64,000 bases of DNA from Verrucomicrobiota bacterium (GCA_018970725.1 JAGWVU010000022.1:1-64000); one strand, 5' to 3'. Shown: positions 28,977 to 39,408, counted from the first letter of the stretch. Notes: generated by a model from the letters alone, not told the origin. Translations and numbers: made by a program.

Positions 28977-30092
28977 TCATCCCTCCCGGCAAACCCGCGC
29001 CACCCGGGAGGTCAGGCCGGTGAGGATCTCCCAGGAAATCGTCCCCGCCCAGTCCGCGACCTCGGAGGCCAGAATCCGTTCGCCCCCTTCCCGGCCGATC
29101 AACGTCACCACGTCTCCCGGCTCCGGACGCACCGGAAGATCCGAAACATCGACCATGATCTGATCCATCGTCACCCGGCCCAGAACCGGGCATCGCCGTC
29201 CCTGCAGGAGCACCTGCGCGCCCCGGTTGGAAACCTGCCTCGGGTAACCGTCCGCATACCCGATCCCCACCGTGGCGACCAAGGTCGGGCGGTTCGTGAC
29301 ATGGGTTCCCCCGTAGCTGACCCCGTGCCCGGCCGGCAGCAGCCTCACCAACGTCAACCGGGATCGCAAACTCAAGACCGGCTCCAACTCCCCTTGATGC
29401 GCCCCGGTCGGACAGAGCCCGTAGAGCATCAACCCCGGTCGCACCAAGCTTGCGAAGGGTTGATCTTCCATATACTCCAGAATGCCCGCGCTGTTCGACA
29501 AGTGCACCGCGCCCGCAGCCGGCGGCAGGCCCTCGAGAACCCCGCGCAGTCCGGCGATCTGGTGCCGGGTGAATCCGGCGTCCTCGTCCGCCGAGGGGAA
29601 GTGCGTGCAAACCCCTTCCAGGCGGAGGTTCGGCATCGCGGAAACCGCCAACCCCAGGGCCCGCGCCTCTTCCGGCAGGCAGCCCATCCGCCCCATGCCG
29701 GTGTCCACGCAGAGATGCGCCCTGACCGGAAAGCCGAGGGCGTTGAGCGCTTCCGCCTCCGCCAGCGTCGAAATGGCCACCACGAGACGGGGCGAAGCGA
29801 GCGAATCCCGTTCCTGCGGCAGAACGGGACCGAGGAGGAAGATATCGCCCGGGGCCTGTCCGGCCACCACCCGGGCTTCGCCGGGATTGGCCACCCCGAA
29901 ACTGGAAACGAGACCGGACAGGGCCCCGGCGACGTTGGCGAGGCCATGGCCGTAGGCGTCCGCCTTCACCACCGCCATGATCTCACGCCCTGGACCGATG
30001 GCCCGACGGACCACGCCGAGATTCCGGCGGAGGGCCGCGAGGTCGATCTCCGCCCAAGTGCGCAATGAAGGGATCGGGTTGGTTTCTGGCAA
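28977..30092 (-). CDS. alr: Alanine racemase
   Basis: A ~371-residue fold-type III PLP racemase making D-Ala for peptidoglycan. The PLP lysine is in AVVKADAYGHG, substrate and PLP contacts include TGMGRMGC, HLSNSAGI and RPGLMLYG, and the catalytic Tyr region is GIGYADGYPR followed by GRVTMDQIMVD. No ATG is available at the N-terminus. The first in-frame TTG (30134) lies inside a terminator hairpin, so I prefer TTG 30092 (PETNPIPSLRTW), with TTG 30065 as an alternative. It is convergent with the DUF1570 gene. Confidence 0.92.
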   Translation of the reverse strand: MPETNPIPSLRTWAEIDLAALRRNLGVVRRAIGPGREIMAVVKADAYGHGLANVAGALSGLVSSFGVANPGEARVVAGQAPGDIFLLGPVLPQERDSLASPRLVVAISTLAEAEALNALGFPVRAHLCVDTGMGRMGCLPEEARALGLAVSAMPNLRLEGVCTHFPSADEDAGFTRHQIAGLRGVLEGLPPAAGAVHLSNSAGILEYMEDQPFASLVRPGLMLYGLCPTGAHQGELEPVLSLRSRLTLVRLLPAGHGVSYGGTHVTNRPTLVATVGIGYADGYPRQVSNRGAQVLLQGRRCPVLGRVTMDQIMVDVSDLPVRPEPGDVVTLIGREGGERILASEVADWAGTISWEILTGLTSRVARVCREG

Positions 30093-30157
30093 AATGAAAA
30101 GACGGGATGGTTCGGACCGGGCGGCCGAAGTCAAAACCGCCCGGAGCGACCATCCCG
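30091..30157 (-). terminator. Intrinsic terminator upstream of alr
   Basis: Read on the minus strand, CGGGATGGT (30157-30149) pairs with ACCATCCCG (30111-30103), and an inner CCGGGCGG (30144-30137) pairs with CCGCCCGG (30124-30117), around a 12-base loop. The T-rich run TCTTTTCATTTT follows (30102-30091). It would end transcription of the small basic protein gene at 30238-30384 before alr. Confidence 0.7.
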
Positions 30158-30237
30158 CCGGAGGCGACGCTCGTCAAACCCGGGGAATCCCGGGGTGAAC
30201 GATCCCCGCCCGATCGACGCAAGTCCCTGACCGGGAC

Positions 30238-30384
30238 TTACTTCTTCTTCGCAGCAGGCTTGGCGGCGGCGGCCGGTTTGGCTTCCGCAGCCTCGGTTTT
30301 TGCCTTGGCCTTGGCCGGAGCCCCGGCTTTGGCTTGCTTCTGGGTTTTCGCCTTTTGGTTCGCTTTGGGAGATTTATCGCCCAT
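30238..30384 (-). CDS. Very small Lys/Ala-rich basic protein (MGDKSPK type)
   Basis: A 48-residue protein beginning MGDKSPKANQKAKTQKQ and ending in an Ala/Lys-rich tail with final KKK. I recall near-identical N-termini in tiny proteins of many Verrucomicrobiota and other bacteria, with no known role. The composition suggests nucleic acid or ribosome binding. ATG 30384 is chosen over an upstream start at 30432 because MGDKSPK is the family start. A good intrinsic terminator lies 80 bases downstream, so it is monocistronic, which argues that it is a real expressed gene. Confidence 0.7.
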   Translation of the reverse strand: MGDKSPKANQKAKTQKQAKAGAPAKAKAKTEAAEAKPAAAAKPAAKKK

Positions 30385-30537
30385 GGTGTTGTCTTTCTTG
30401 TGGATTTGTCGGTCTGGGATTTCCCAAACCAATCCGCATGTTGTCAGGAACCGGTGGACCTGTAAATACGAAAGTCATCGCGGAATCCCATGCGGTTCCC
30501 CCCTTGCGCCGGGGCCGCCCGTCTCTATTCTGGGGCC

Positions 30538-31413
30538 ATGGATTCCCCTTTCACCGACCTCCGCCAGCGCCTGAACGGGTTCGCCCCGGTTGAAGCCGTG
30601 GAGTGGTTGGACCGCTTCCTCACCGCGCAGGAGGCGTCTTTTGCCCCCCGCCCGTTTTACTATGCGTTCAGCGGCGCCTCCCGCCGTTTTCCCAAAACCC
30701 CGGTGCCGGACGACTCCCTTCATCTCCCCTCCGCCCCGGATTTCGGCCCCCGCAGCTGGACGATGGATCAAGCGGCCCGCACCGTCCTGCTTCTCTCCCT
30801 GGTGGAACGCCATCCCGACGCCTTTCTCCCGACTTTCCACGCCCTGCTCGATACCGCGGACATGCGGGAGTCGGTGGCGCTCTTCGCCGCCCTGCCCCTG
30901 TTCCCGGCAGACCGGGCCGCCGCGCTGGTGCCCGCGGCGCGGGAAGGGCTCCGCACCAACATCGTCGATGTCTTCGATGCCATCGCCTTGCACAATCCCT
31001 TCCCGGCGGCGCACTTCGATGAAGAAGGTTGGAACCAGATGATTCTCAAGGCCATCTTCATCCGCCGCCCCCTTCACCGGATCCGGGGCCTCGACCGGCG
31101 CGCCAATCCGGCCTTGGCCCAATCCCTCGTGGATCTCGCCCATGAGCGCTGGTCCGCCAACCGGCCGGTGACGCCGGAACTCTGGCGCTCCTGCCAACAT
31201 CAGAACCTGCCGTCTCTCGCCGCGGACGTCGCCCGGGTTCTCGCAAACCCCGAACCGGGCCAACGCGAAGCCGCCGCCCTCCTCATCGCCGCCGCTCCCG
31301 ACGGTCCGCTGGCCCCGTTGCGCCCCGCCGTATCCGACCTCCTGCCCCGGATCGAAAGCGGGCTTTTGTCGTGGGATTCCCTCGGTCAATCCTTGGAATC
31401 CGGCGGAAACTGA
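30538..31413 (+). CDS. EboA-family protein
   Basis: The 291-residue product fits the EboA family: GLRTNIVDVFDAIALHNPFPAAHFDEEGWNQMILKAIFI, HRIRGLDRRANPALAQ and AHERWSANRPVTPELW are its most recognisable stretches. EboA belongs to the ebo gene set (eboA-F) seen next to varied secondary-metabolite and quinone-type pathways and thought to help move precursors to the periplasm in cyanobacteria. None of the other ebo genes are in this window. ATG 30538 is preferred to an in-frame ATG at 30490. The 3' end overlaps menE (convergent) by 28 bases. Confidence 0.75.
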   Translation: MDSPFTDLRQRLNGFAPVEAVEWLDRFLTAQEASFAPRPFYYAFSGASRRFPKTPVPDDSLHLPSAPDFGPRSWTMDQAARTVLLLSLVERHPDAFLPTFHALLDTADMRESVALFAALPLFPADRAAALVPAAREGLRTNIVDVFDAIALHNPFPAAHFDEEGWNQMILKAIFIRRPLHRIRGLDRRANPALAQSLVDLAHERWSANRPVTPELWRSCQHQNLPSLAADVARVLANPEPGQREAAALLIAAAPDGPLAPLRPAVSDLLPRIESGLLSWDSLGQSLESGGN

Positions 31414-32504
31414 GGCAGCCGCTTGCCCATCGGCCCCCGGCGCAAGCGCTCCACGGTCCGCACCTCCCCGATTCGTTCGAAACCGGCCACCCGCTCGTTG
31501 AATTCCGCGGCCAAGGCCTCTCCCTCCGCCCGGGAGCGCTCCGTGACCAAAACGAGCCGCCAGCCCGCCCGCGGATCTTCCACCGCTTCCAAGACGCTCC
31601 CGCCCCCCGGCGCCAGCTCCGCCAGCCGCAGATCCAAGCGGTCCAGCTCCACCAGTTCCCCCAGAATCTTGACCACCCGCCCGGCCCTCCCGCGGACCCG
31701 GAGCCGCCCCGACCCATCGATTTCACCGAGGTCTCCCGTGGAAAACCAGCCGTCCGCGTCCCGGGCCTCCCGCCATCTCCAGCCGCACCCGTCCCCCGCG
31801 AACTCGAGATAACCTTCCAGCAACGGCTCCCCTTTGAGCCGGATCCGGTCCTCCTCCAGCCGGACGTGCCAACCGGGAATCACCGTCAACCAACCCGCGG
31901 GATCCCCGGGGGAAAGCTGGGTGGCCACCTGGGCCGCGGTTTCCGTCATGCCATAACTCTCCCGGACCGGCCACCCCAGACCCACCGCGTCCGCCCGCAA
32001 CCCCGGCTCAAGACGCGCGCCGCCGATCACCACCATCCGCAAAGCCGCCGGGGCCGGAATCCCCCGGAGCACCAGATCGTGCAGTTGCGTCGGCACCAGC
32101 GACGTCACGGTCGCCCTGGAACGCCGCGACACCTCCGCAAAGCGTTCGGGATCCCAGCGCCCCTCCAGGACTTCCAAGCCGCCCCCGGCCAGACGGGCCC
32201 GGGCCACCAAACCGACTCCCCCCACATGAAACAGGGGCAAGGCCAACAACCAGCGGTCCTCCCGCCCGCACTCCAGGTGGCGGTTGGCCCAGACCGCCGC
32301 CGTCAAAACCGCCGCCTTGGACAGGCAAACCACCTTGGGCCGGGCACTCGAGCCGGAGGTCGCAAAGAGAATCCGCCCCCGAAACCGGGGATCCGCCGCA
32401 AGGAACGCCTCAAGGCCCGGACCGGGATGGGGCGCCCCCGGGTTGAGCCGGAGATCCGGCACCGGATCCTCCCAATAGGCGTCGTTCAGACGAGCGGCTT
32501 CCAT
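31386..32504 (-). CDS. menE: AMP-dependent acyl-CoA synthetase, probable o-succinylbenzoate-CoA ligase MenE
   Basis: A short (372-residue) ANL-superfamily ligase. The ATP-binding loop is FATSGSSARPKVV, the acyl/AMP motif is ESYGMTETAAQV, and DGWFSTGDLGEIDGSGRLRVRGRAGRVVKILGE supplies the adenylate-binding Asp and hinge. A final Lys is in GPMGKRLPQF. The N-terminal part is much shorter than in typical ligases, as in compact MenE versions. Its ATG overlaps the menC 3' end by 19 bases, so the two act in sequence in menaquinone synthesis. Assignment rests on this context, since ANL substrates are hard to read from sequence. Confidence 0.8.
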   Translation of the reverse strand: MEAARLNDAYWEDPVPDLRLNPGAPHPGPGLEAFLAADPRFRGRILFATSGSSARPKVVCLSKAAVLTAAVWANRHLECGREDRWLLALPLFHVGGVGLVARARLAGGGLEVLEGRWDPERFAEVSRRSRATVTSLVPTQLHDLVLRGIPAPAALRMVVIGGARLEPGLRADAVGLGWPVRESYGMTETAAQVATQLSPGDPAGWLTVIPGWHVRLEEDRIRLKGEPLLEGYLEFAGDGCGWRWREARDADGWFSTGDLGEIDGSGRLRVRGRAGRVVKILGELVELDRLDLRLAELAPGGGSVLEAVEDPRAGWRLVLVTERSRAEGEALAAEFNERVAGFERIGEVRTVERLRRGPMGKRLPQFPPDSKD

Positions 32505-33388
32505 GGCAACGACTCCAACAGATCATCCCAACCGAGCCCGGTCCCCGGAGGTGGCTGCAAGCGGGGACGGGGCGGTCCGAGCCCCTCGAGGAACGGGTCC
32601 CCGTTGGCCGCGAAGAGATGATGGGTCACCAACCCGCAAAGCAGCACCCGCTCCGGCCGCTCCTCCGCTTCCCGCGCCGCGCACCAGGCGGCATACAACT
32701 GCCCCAGCGGATGTTCCATGCTTGAGGTGAACACCAGGCTCCCGGCTCCCTTCCAATCCTCCTGCAAGGCGGGCTTGATCACCCGGATCCGCTCCTCCGG
32801 CGCCGTCCCCATCCACCGGTCCAAGGCCAACCGGCAGCCGCTCCGCCGCTCCACCTCGCACCATGCCGCTTCCTCGTAAGGAAAGGGATCCTCGACGAAT
32901 TCGATCCGCTCCCACCAAGGCTCCAGCGCCTGCCAGAACCGGAAGAAGCCCGCCGCATCCCCCAGCACCCCGTTGCAATCCAACCGGATCCGGATCCCCC
33001 CCGGGATCCCCCCCAAGCGTTCCCGCAGGCTCTCCAGATCCCTCCCACCCTTGATCTTTACCGCGCGAAAGCCCTCCGGCACCCCGCCCGACGGGCCGAA
33101 GGTGAAATGACTCTCCGGAACCACCAATCCGGTCCAGAGGGAACGCCCCGCCCGGCGCGCCGCCCCATCCTCCCGACAACAGGCCAGGGTTCTCCGCCCC
33201 AACGGTCCCGCCCCGCCACGCCGCAACTCTTCCAGCTCCTCTTCCAGCGTCGCATCCCCCAGTTCCGGCCAGGGATGCAGACAACCGTGGCCGCCCTCCA
33301 CCCGGAGCAGTGCCCCGCGGAATTCCCTCCGCGCCACCAGCGGATTCAGCTCTCCCGCCGCGCGCAAACGATATGCAAAGATCTCCAT
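32486..33388 (-). CDS. menC: o-Succinylbenzoate synthase
   Basis: A 300-residue enolase-superfamily enzyme. The catalytic Lys pair is in FRAVKIKGG, metal ligands follow in IRLDCNG (Asp), FVEDPFPYE (Glu) and LALDRW (Asp), and the second catalytic Lys is in IRVIKPALQ. This order and spacing match MenC, which dehydrates SHCHC to o-succinylbenzoate. I start at ATG 33388 (MEIFAYRLR); the longer frame upstream has no family content. menE follows with a short overlap. Other men genes are not in the window. Confidence 0.85.
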   Translation of the reverse strand: MEIFAYRLRAAGELNPLVARREFRGALLRVEGGHGCLHPWPELGDATLEEELEELRRGGAGPLGRRTLACCREDGAARRAGRSLWTGLVVPESHFTFGPSGGVPEGFRAVKIKGGRDLESLRERLGGIPGGIRIRLDCNGVLGDAAGFFRFWQALEPWWERIEFVEDPFPYEEAAWCEVERRSGCRLALDRWMGTAPEERIRVIKPALQEDWKGAGSLVFTSSMEHPLGQLYAAWCAAREAEERPERVLLCGLVTHHLFAANGDPFLEGLGPPRPRLQPPPGTGLGWDDLLESLPWKPLV

Positions 33389-33541
33389 CCGCCACCCGCA
33401 CCATCTCCGTGAACCCGGCGGCGTCGACCGATTTTCCCCGGAACGCGCCGGGAAATTCCGCTTCGGCTTGACGCCCTGCCCGGAAGCGTTTCCATAGGCT
33501 TGTGGGGATCTCCGTTTCCCCTTTCCTCCCCCCTCCAGACC

Positions 33542-33946
33542 ATGGCTTCTCCCAACGACCCTCCCTCCCCGGCCGCCGCCCGTTTGGACGCGATCGCCCG
33601 CGAACTGCAAGACCTGGGCGCCAGCCTTTCCCCGGAATCCGCCGGGCTCGGTCCCGAACACGTCCGCTACATCACGGACACCAGCCAAAAGATGACCGCC
33701 GCCTTTGAAGAGTTCCGGTCCCATCCGGAGGGCTGGGCGACACTGCAGTCACGCGGCGTCCGCCATGACCTGCGCAACCACATCGGCATCATCCGCGGCT
33801 TCTGCGACCTCATTCTCCTGGATCTCGACTCCGCAAGACCAGAGGAGGAACAAGGGCTCAACCGGATGATTCAACTCTGCGAGGAATTCACCGCCACCCT
33901 CGAAACGCTCAACCCGGAGCCTTCCGGGGACCAGTGGCCCCACTGA
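33542..33946 (+). CDS. Orphan H-box (histidine phosphotransfer-like) protein
   Basis: This 134-residue protein carries a single clear motif, GVRHDLRNHIGIIRGFCDLIL, like the phosphoacceptor helix of Spo0B/HisKA-type sensor kinases, with H75 as the candidate phospho-site. Two long helices flank it (ARLDAIARELQDLG; EEQGLNRMIQLCEEFTATLETL). There is no sensor, no HATPase domain and no receiver domain. It could be a phosphotransfer or kinase-adaptor protein. ATG 33542 is chosen over an ATG at 33500, which adds 14 untypical residues. It is about 1.1 kb from a large hybrid kinase, its possible partner. Function is inferred from the motif only. Confidence 0.65.
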   Translation: MASPNDPPSPAAARLDAIARELQDLGASLSPESAGLGPEHVRYITDTSQKMTAAFEEFRSHPEGWATLQSRGVRHDLRNHIGIIRGFCDLILLDLDSARPEEEQGLNRMIQLCEEFTATLETLNPEPSGDQWPH

Positions 33947-33967
33947 ACGGCCTACCCAACGGACCAT

Positions 33968-34288
<321 letters not shown>

Positions 34289-34319
34289 GATAAAACACCT
34301 TCGGTTCTCAAGATGTTGG

Positions 34320-34724
34320 CTAATAGGCCAGCCGGACCTGATCGGCGTCGTAAACCACCCGCAGGTGTTTCACGGCGTATTCAATTTCCTTGTCGCTCAT
34401 CTGGCCGGTGCTGAAGATCTGGCCGCTGAACGATCCCTGGGTCACCTCCACGCCTTCCCGTAACAACATCACGGTGGCCTCGGCCCCTCCGAGAGAATCC
34501 GGAAGCACATGCTCCTCTCCCGCGGCAGCCAGGGAGGAAGAAATCATGGCGATGGTCTGCGCGTTGCGCTTCGCCGCAGATTGGGCCGCGCCTTCGCGCA
34601 CGCCGTTGATCGCCGGCATCCCGATCGTCACCATGATCCCGGTGACCGCCACCATCACCAGGATTTCCTCCAAGGAAAAGCTGGCGAGAGACCGTTCCCG
34701 TAGCGCACGCCCCCATGAATCCAC
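34320..34724 (-). CDS. Type IV/II pseudopilin-like protein
   Basis: The sequence LASFSLEEILVMVAVTGIMVTIGMPAING is a prepilin N-methylation segment: F at +1, Glu at +5, then a ~20-residue hydrophobic helix. The residue before the cleavage site is Ser instead of the usual Gly. A GTG at 34724 gives a 15-residue basic leader, so I prefer it; an ATG (34868) and TTG (34880) upstream give an Arg-rich extension that looks non-coding. The mature part (~119 residues) is helical then beta, like minor pseudopilins, and ends at HLRVVYDADQVRLAY. It would be inserted by a type II secretion or type IV pilus machine encoded elsewhere. The poly-Asp gene follows, and the hybrid kinase lies in the opposite direction across an AT-rich promoter region. 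Confidence 0.75.
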   Translation of the reverse strand: MDSWGRALRERSLASFSLEEILVMVAVTGIMVTIGMPAINGVREGAAQSAAKRNAQTIAMISSSLAAAGEEHVLPDSLGGAEATVMLLREGVEVTQGSFSGQIFSTGQMSDKEIEYAVKHLRVVYDADQVRLAY

Positions 34725-34868
34725 CGGGGACCGGCGGGAGATCTTGGAGAGATCGGCGGAAGAAGGGACGTTCACGGCGGACTCAGCGTGGAGCGGGAGG
34801 CATTTCGAGTCCCAAAGGCCCCGGGTGCCGGAACGCCGGAATGGAGCTGTTTGGTGGCCAGGATGCAT

Positions 34869-35000
34869 CGGGTTACTCAAAAAAAGTTAATAATTTAATG
34901 AGTTTTATTGCATTACTGTATTTCATGTATATAAATACCACAACTTTATTTTCATCCTTTTCCGTAATCACCATACTTTAGAACCCTTAGGTCGTATTTC
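34869..35000. promoter_or_regulatory. AT-rich divergent promoter island
   Basis: About 120 bases of very AT-rich DNA in an otherwise GC-rich window, between the pseudopilin and sensor-kinase genes. On the plus strand TATAAA (34930-34935) follows TTGCAT (34908-34913) by 16 bases, a weak sigma-70-like pair. The AT-rich stretch may also bind nucleoid proteins or a regulator. Confidence 0.45.
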
Positions 35001-35022
35001 GCTTCGCTTCCCAGTCCCTTCC

Positions 35023-38000
35023 ATGTTTCGCCAAAGGTCCGCCGCCTTTTCAATCCCCGCCCGGGTCCTCCTCGTGGCCTCCGCCGTGGCCGCGTCTCTG
35101 GCGGAGCCTCTTGCCGGGGCGGAAGGAGAGCCGCCGCGCATCGCCTTCACCCATCTCACTGCCCGGCAGGGGCTGGCGCAAGGGCCGCTGGTGCGGATCC
35201 TGCAGGACCGCCAGGGCCGCATTGTCTTTGCCCAGCGCTACGGTCTGGCCCGCTTCGACGGCTTTGCGGTGCGCCCGGTTCTGGATGTAAGGCAGATCTG
35301 GCCGGACGCCTCGCATCGGTCGATCCGGGCCTTCGCCGAGACCGCGGACGGGAACGGCTACTGGATCGGGACGGACGCGGGCCTGGTGCTGCATTCCCTC
35401 TCCTCCGGACCCTCGGTCGTTTTCCGGCATGATCCGGCCCGGCCCCTCTCGATTCCTTCGGGAGCGGTCACCGCCCTGTTGCAGGAGGGAGCGGACTCCC
35501 TGTGGATCGGGATGGAATCGGGACTGTGCCGGCTCGAGGTGCGTTCCGGGACCTTGTCCCAAGTCCGGGTGGATCCGCTGAACCGGGAGATCATTCAGGA
35601 TCTGGCCCATGCGCCCGGCTCCATGGCCACGCTCTGGGTCGGCACCCGGGGCAGCGGGCTCTTCGGCCTTCTGCCGGACGGGCGGTGGCAGGATGCCTGG
35701 CGGCGCCATGCCGACGTGACCTCCATCTGCCCGGGCACCGATCCCGGAACCGGGGAGAAACTGCTTTGGGTGGGCACCCGTGGAGAGGGTCTCTTCCGTT
35801 GTGACGGGACCGGTCGTGCCGTCCGCCAATATCTGCCCCGCAACAGCACCGGCATGCCCGGCCGTGATGTTCTGTCCTTGGATGCGGACAGCGGAAACCT
35901 TCTCTGGGTGGGGACCCCGGCGGGGATTTCCCGGTTCGACCCGGGGAGCGAGACCTGGTTCACCTACGGGCACGACGGCGATTCCGGGGAGAGTCCGGGC
36001 CGCGGCATGGTGACCACGATTTTCGAAGACCGGCGCAAGACGCTCTGGATTGGGACGGACGAGGGGGAAGTGAGCCACCACCGGCTCGATCTCTTCCGGT
36101 TCCCCCACCACCGGGCGGCCGAGCGGGGTTCGTGCGCCCTGAGCAACGACGCGGTCCATGGAATGAGTGAGGGAAGCGGCGGGCAGGTCTGGCTCGCCAC
36201 GGAGAACGGGTTGAATCGTTTCGATCCCCGGGCGGAAGTCTTCGAGTCCTGGACGCATCGTCCCGGGGAGCCGGGGAGCCTCCCGGACGCCCACCTCCTC
36301 TGCGTGCACGAGGACCGTGAGGGAAGGGTCTGGGTGGGGACGCGCGGGGCCGGTCTGGCCCGGATGGACTTTGGTGAAGGCAAATTCAAACGGTTTGTCC
36401 AAGACGCCCGCACAACGGGCAGCCTCCCGGGGGACACGGTCGCCGCCTTCCTCGAAGACCGGAGGGGCACGCTCTGGATCAGTTTGGACGGGGTCGGTCT
36501 GGTGCGGTTCGATGAGGAGGGCCAGCGCTTCATCCCGGTGGACGGGCCGGAAAACGGGCCGCGCTTCGTCAACCAATTGGCCGAGGATCCCGCAGGACGG
36601 ATTTGGGCGGGTTGCTCGAGCGGTCTTTGGCGGTTGGACCCGTTGGAAAACCGTCTGATTCATTATCTGGATCTTCCGGGCGCCCGGCAGAAACTTCCGC
36701 AGGAACACGTCACGGCCCTCGCCGTCAGTCCGGAGGGAACGCTTTGGGTCGGAACCCTGGGAGGCGGCCTGACGCTTCATGATGCGGAATCCGGCACCAT
36801 GACGCCGTTCCACGAAGCCATGCCGGGCCGCACGGCGCACGAGATCCACGCCATTCTCGTAGACAACCCGGGCAACGTCTGGCTCTCCACCCGGGATGGA
36901 CTGGCCATCCTCCAACCCAAGGACAAACTTTTCCGCCAGCTCTCCCTCCGGGACGGGGTCCAAGCCACCCGTTTCCACTCCGGAGCCGCCCTCAAACTTT
37001 ACGACGGCACCCTCCTCTTCGGGGGGCCGGACGGGTTTGACCGGATCGATCCGCGGCGCCTCCCGGGCTTCCCCGAACCGGCGCGCCCGTTGCTCACCGG
37101 GTTGGAACTCGAGGAAGAAATGGTGACCCCTTCTCCGGAGGGCATTCTGCCCAGGCCATTGCCGGCGATGGGCAACCTTCCCCTGCGGATGCCCTTCGAC
37201 CGCAAAATGCGCCTCGGCCTGCACTTCGGCACGCTGGACTACGCCAGCCTGGATCAGTATCAGTTCGAATACCGGATGACCGGGTTCGATGAATCCTGGC
37301 AAAAAGCCCGGGAAGATCGCATCGCCCTCTACCGGAGCCTCGCCCCGGGCCAGTACTCCTTCAACGTGCGCGCTTCAAGGGACAGCCAGCACTGGCAGGA
37401 ACTTTCCTACCCCCTCCGGATCCGGATCGATCCTCCCTGGCACCGCACCAAATGGGCGGTCACCACTTTCATCCTGCTCATCCTCGCCGCGATCTACACG
37501 ACCGCCTACGTCTACTTCCGGATCCGCGAAACCCGGGAACGGATCCAACGGGAACATCTGGAAAACGAAAGGAACCGGGCCGAGGCGGCCTTGGCCCGCC
37601 AGGTGCAGCACGCCATGTTGCTCGAGCGGACCAGTGCGGAATTCCGCCGCAGCCTCGACAGCACCCACGTCTTCCAGTCCGCCCTCCGCCGCCTCGGAGA
37701 GCACTTCAAGATCCGGCGTTGCTTCCTCGCCGCCTTGAGCGACGGCCAGGACGATCTCGAGATCCTCGCCCAGTTCGAATCACCGGACCTCGCCCCGCTT
37801 CACTTCGAAAAACTCTCCCGGAAACATCCGGTCGTGAGCCGGATTCTCGCGTTCGAGGGGGCCGTCGATCTCCTCCCGAACCGCAACCCGGCGCGCCCTT
37901 CCGGCGTCGTCTCCCCGCCGCCTCAGGAGGAGATGCCCTGCCTCTGGGGCATCCGCACCGCGTATCTGGAGAAATGCAACGGCATCATCGTTCTCGACCG

Positions 38001-39312
38001 GGACCAATCGACCGGCGCCTGGACCCGGGAGGAACTGAGTCTCCTCGATTCCCTCGCCGCCCAGTTGGGCATCGCCGTCGCTCAGTTCCTTCTCAGCCAG
38101 AAAGAAGCGAGGCAGGCTCTTGAACTCCAGGAGGCGAGGGTCGCCGCGGACGTCGCCAACCAAGCGAAGAGCGATTTCCTCGCCAAGATGACCCACGAAC
38201 TGCGGACCCCGCTCAATTCCATCATCGGCTTCTCCGAGGTCATGAAAACGGAACCGGGCCTGAACGAATCCCACCTCAAACACCTCAACATCATCACCAG
38301 CAGCGGGGAACACCTCCTCGGCGTCATCAACGATATCCTCGAGGTCTCCAAGATCGAGGAGGGCAAAGCCGAACTGGTTCCCGTGCCTTTCGACCTGAAA
38401 GAACTGCTCCAATCCGTCCATGCCATCATGTCGACGGCCTCGGACAAAAAGGGCATCAAACTCGAACTGCAACTGGAGGGCGATCTCCCGCAACAGGTCG
38501 AAACGGACAAACAAAAGCTGCGCCAGATCCTGATCAATCTGTTGAGCAACGCCATCAAGTTCACCTCCCGCGGCTCCGTGACCTTGCACGTCACCGCCCG
38601 GCCGGGCCTCCTCAACATCCGGGTCACCGATACCGGCGAGGGAATCGCCGATGACGAATTGCAAAAGCTTTTCGGTCGCTTCGTCCAAACCCAGAGCGGC
38701 AGGAATTCCCTCCAAGGCAGCGGGCTGGGCCTCTCCATCGTCCAAGGCTTCACCCAGCTTTTCGGAGGAACCATCAAGGTCAGCAGCCAGGTCGGCGTCG
38801 GCACCACGTTCGCCTTGGAACTCCCCATCAAGGCCCTCGCCAATTCCCCCATCATCACCTTCGCCCGCCCAGCCTCCCGGGAAGTCGTGGGTCTGGCCCA
38901 AGGTCATCGCCCCGTCCGCATCCTTGTCGTGGAGGACAACGAGATGAACCGCCTCCTCATGCGCAAATTCCTCGTCAAAGCCGACTTCGAGATGGCCGAG
39001 GCGGAAAATGGAAAGGTCGCGGTCGATACCTGGCAGGAATTCCAGCCGGATCTCATCTTCATGGACGAAAGCATGCCCGTGATGTGCGGGCTGGACGCGA
39101 CCCGGGCCATCGCCACCATGGCAGGCGACGCGATGCCCCCCATCGTTTCCCTGACCGCCTTTGCCCTGGAAGACCAGCGCCGGGCCGCCCTCGAGGCCGG
39201 ATGCGTCGACTTCCTCGCGAAACCTTTCAAGCGCGAGGAGTTGTTCGAGGTGATCCACAAGCATTGCGAGGTGACCTACACCTACAAGGACCAGATCCCA
39301 CAGGCAGCCTGA
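35023..39312 (+). CDS. Hybrid two-component sensor kinase with periplasmic propellers (Reg_prop/Y_Y_Y type)
   Basis: A 1429-residue protein. After a signal anchor ([18 protein letters not shown]), residues ~50-700 hold two-component-regulator propeller repeats with LWVGT/LWIGT cores. A Y_Y_Y domain follows ([15 protein letters not shown]), then a membrane helix (~810-832), a GAF-like domain (~880-1020), a HisKA helix with the phospho-His in [16 protein letters not shown] (His ~1058), an HATPase ([31 protein letters not shown]) and a receiver domain ([12 protein letters not shown]; phospho-Asp D1348 in FMDESMPVM; Lys in FLAKPF). There is no DNA-binding output domain, so the signal must go to a separate phosphotransfer or response regulator. 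Such kinases usually sense polysaccharide fragments. It lies between two pilin-type genes. Confidence 0.92.
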   Translation: MFRQRSAAFSIPARVLLVASAVAASLAEPLAGAEGEPPRIAFTHLTARQGLAQGPLVRILQDRQGRIVFAQRYGLARFDGFAVRPVLDVRQIWPDASHRSIRAFAETADGNGYWIGTDAGLVLHSLSSGPSVVFRHDPARPLSIPSGAVTALLQEGADSLWIGMESGLCRLEVRSGTLSQVRVDPLNREIIQDLAHAPGSMATLWVGTRGSGLFGLLPDGRWQDAWRRHADVTSICPGTDPGTGEKLLWVGTRGEGLFRCDGTGRAVRQYLPRNSTGMPGRDVLSLDADSGNLLWVGTPAGISRFDPGSETWFTYGHDGDSGESPGRGMVTTIFEDRRKTLWIGTDEGEVSHHRLDLFRFPHHRAAERGSCALSNDAVHGMSEGSGGQVWLATENGLNRFDPRAEVFESWTHRPGEPGSLPDAHLLCVHEDREGRVWVGTRGAGLARMDFGEGKFKRFVQDARTTGSLPGDTVAAFLEDRRGTLWISLDGVGLVRFDEEGQRFIPVDGPENGPRFVNQLAEDPAGRIWAGCSSGLWRLDPLENRLIHYLDLPGARQKLPQEHVTALAVSPEGTLWVGTLGGGLTLHDAESGTMTPFHEAMPGRTAHEIHAILVDNPGNVWLSTRDGLAILQPKDKLFRQLSLRDGVQATRFHSGAALKLYDGTLLFGGPDGFDRIDPRRLPGFPEPARPLLTGLELEEEMVTPSPEGILPRPLPAMGNLPLRMPFDRKMRLGLHFGTLDYASLDQYQFEYRMTGFDESWQKAREDRIALYRSLAPGQYSFNVRASRDSQHWQELSYPLRIRIDPPWHRTKWAVTTFILLILAAIYTTAYVYFRIRETRERIQREHLENERNRAEAALARQVQHAMLLERTSAEFRRSLDSTHVFQSALRRLGEHFKIRRCFLAALSDGQDDLEILAQFESPDLAPLHFEKLSRKHPVVSRILAFEGAVDLLPNRNPARPSGVVSPPPQEEMPCLWGIRTAYLEKCNGIIVLDRDQSTGAWTREELSLLDSLAAQLGIAVAQFLLSQKEARQALELQEARVAADVANQAKSDFLAKMTHELRTPLNSIIGFSEVMKTEPGLNESHLKHLNIITSSGEHLLGVINDILEVSKIEEGKAELVPVPFDLKELLQSVHAIMSTASDKKGIKLELQLEGDLPQQVETDKQKLRQILINLLSNAIKFTSRGSVTLHVTARPGLLNIRVTDTGEGIADDELQKLFGRFVQTQSGRNSLQGSGLGLSIVQGFTQLFGGTIKVSSQVGVGTTFALELPIKALANSPIITFARPASREVVGLAQGHRPVRILVVEDNEMNRLLMRKFLVKADFEMAEAENGKVAVDTWQEFQPDLIFMDESMPVMCGLDATRAIATMAGDAMPPIVSLTAFALEDQRRAALEAGCVDFLAKPFKREELFEVIHKHCEVTYTYKDQIPQAA

Positions 39313-39408
39313 CCGCCTCCCGCACGCAGGACCTCACAGCCGGGACGGCTGTGTCCCGGCTCCGGGAGGCTCTCTCCATCATCTGCGGTGCCGAGGTCCG
39401 CCCGGGCC

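Noticed and set aside
35050-37302. A 750-codon minus-strand open frame opposite the sensor kinase
   Set aside because: It is a shadow of the propeller domain, with Gly/Arg/Pro-rich sequence and no start context.
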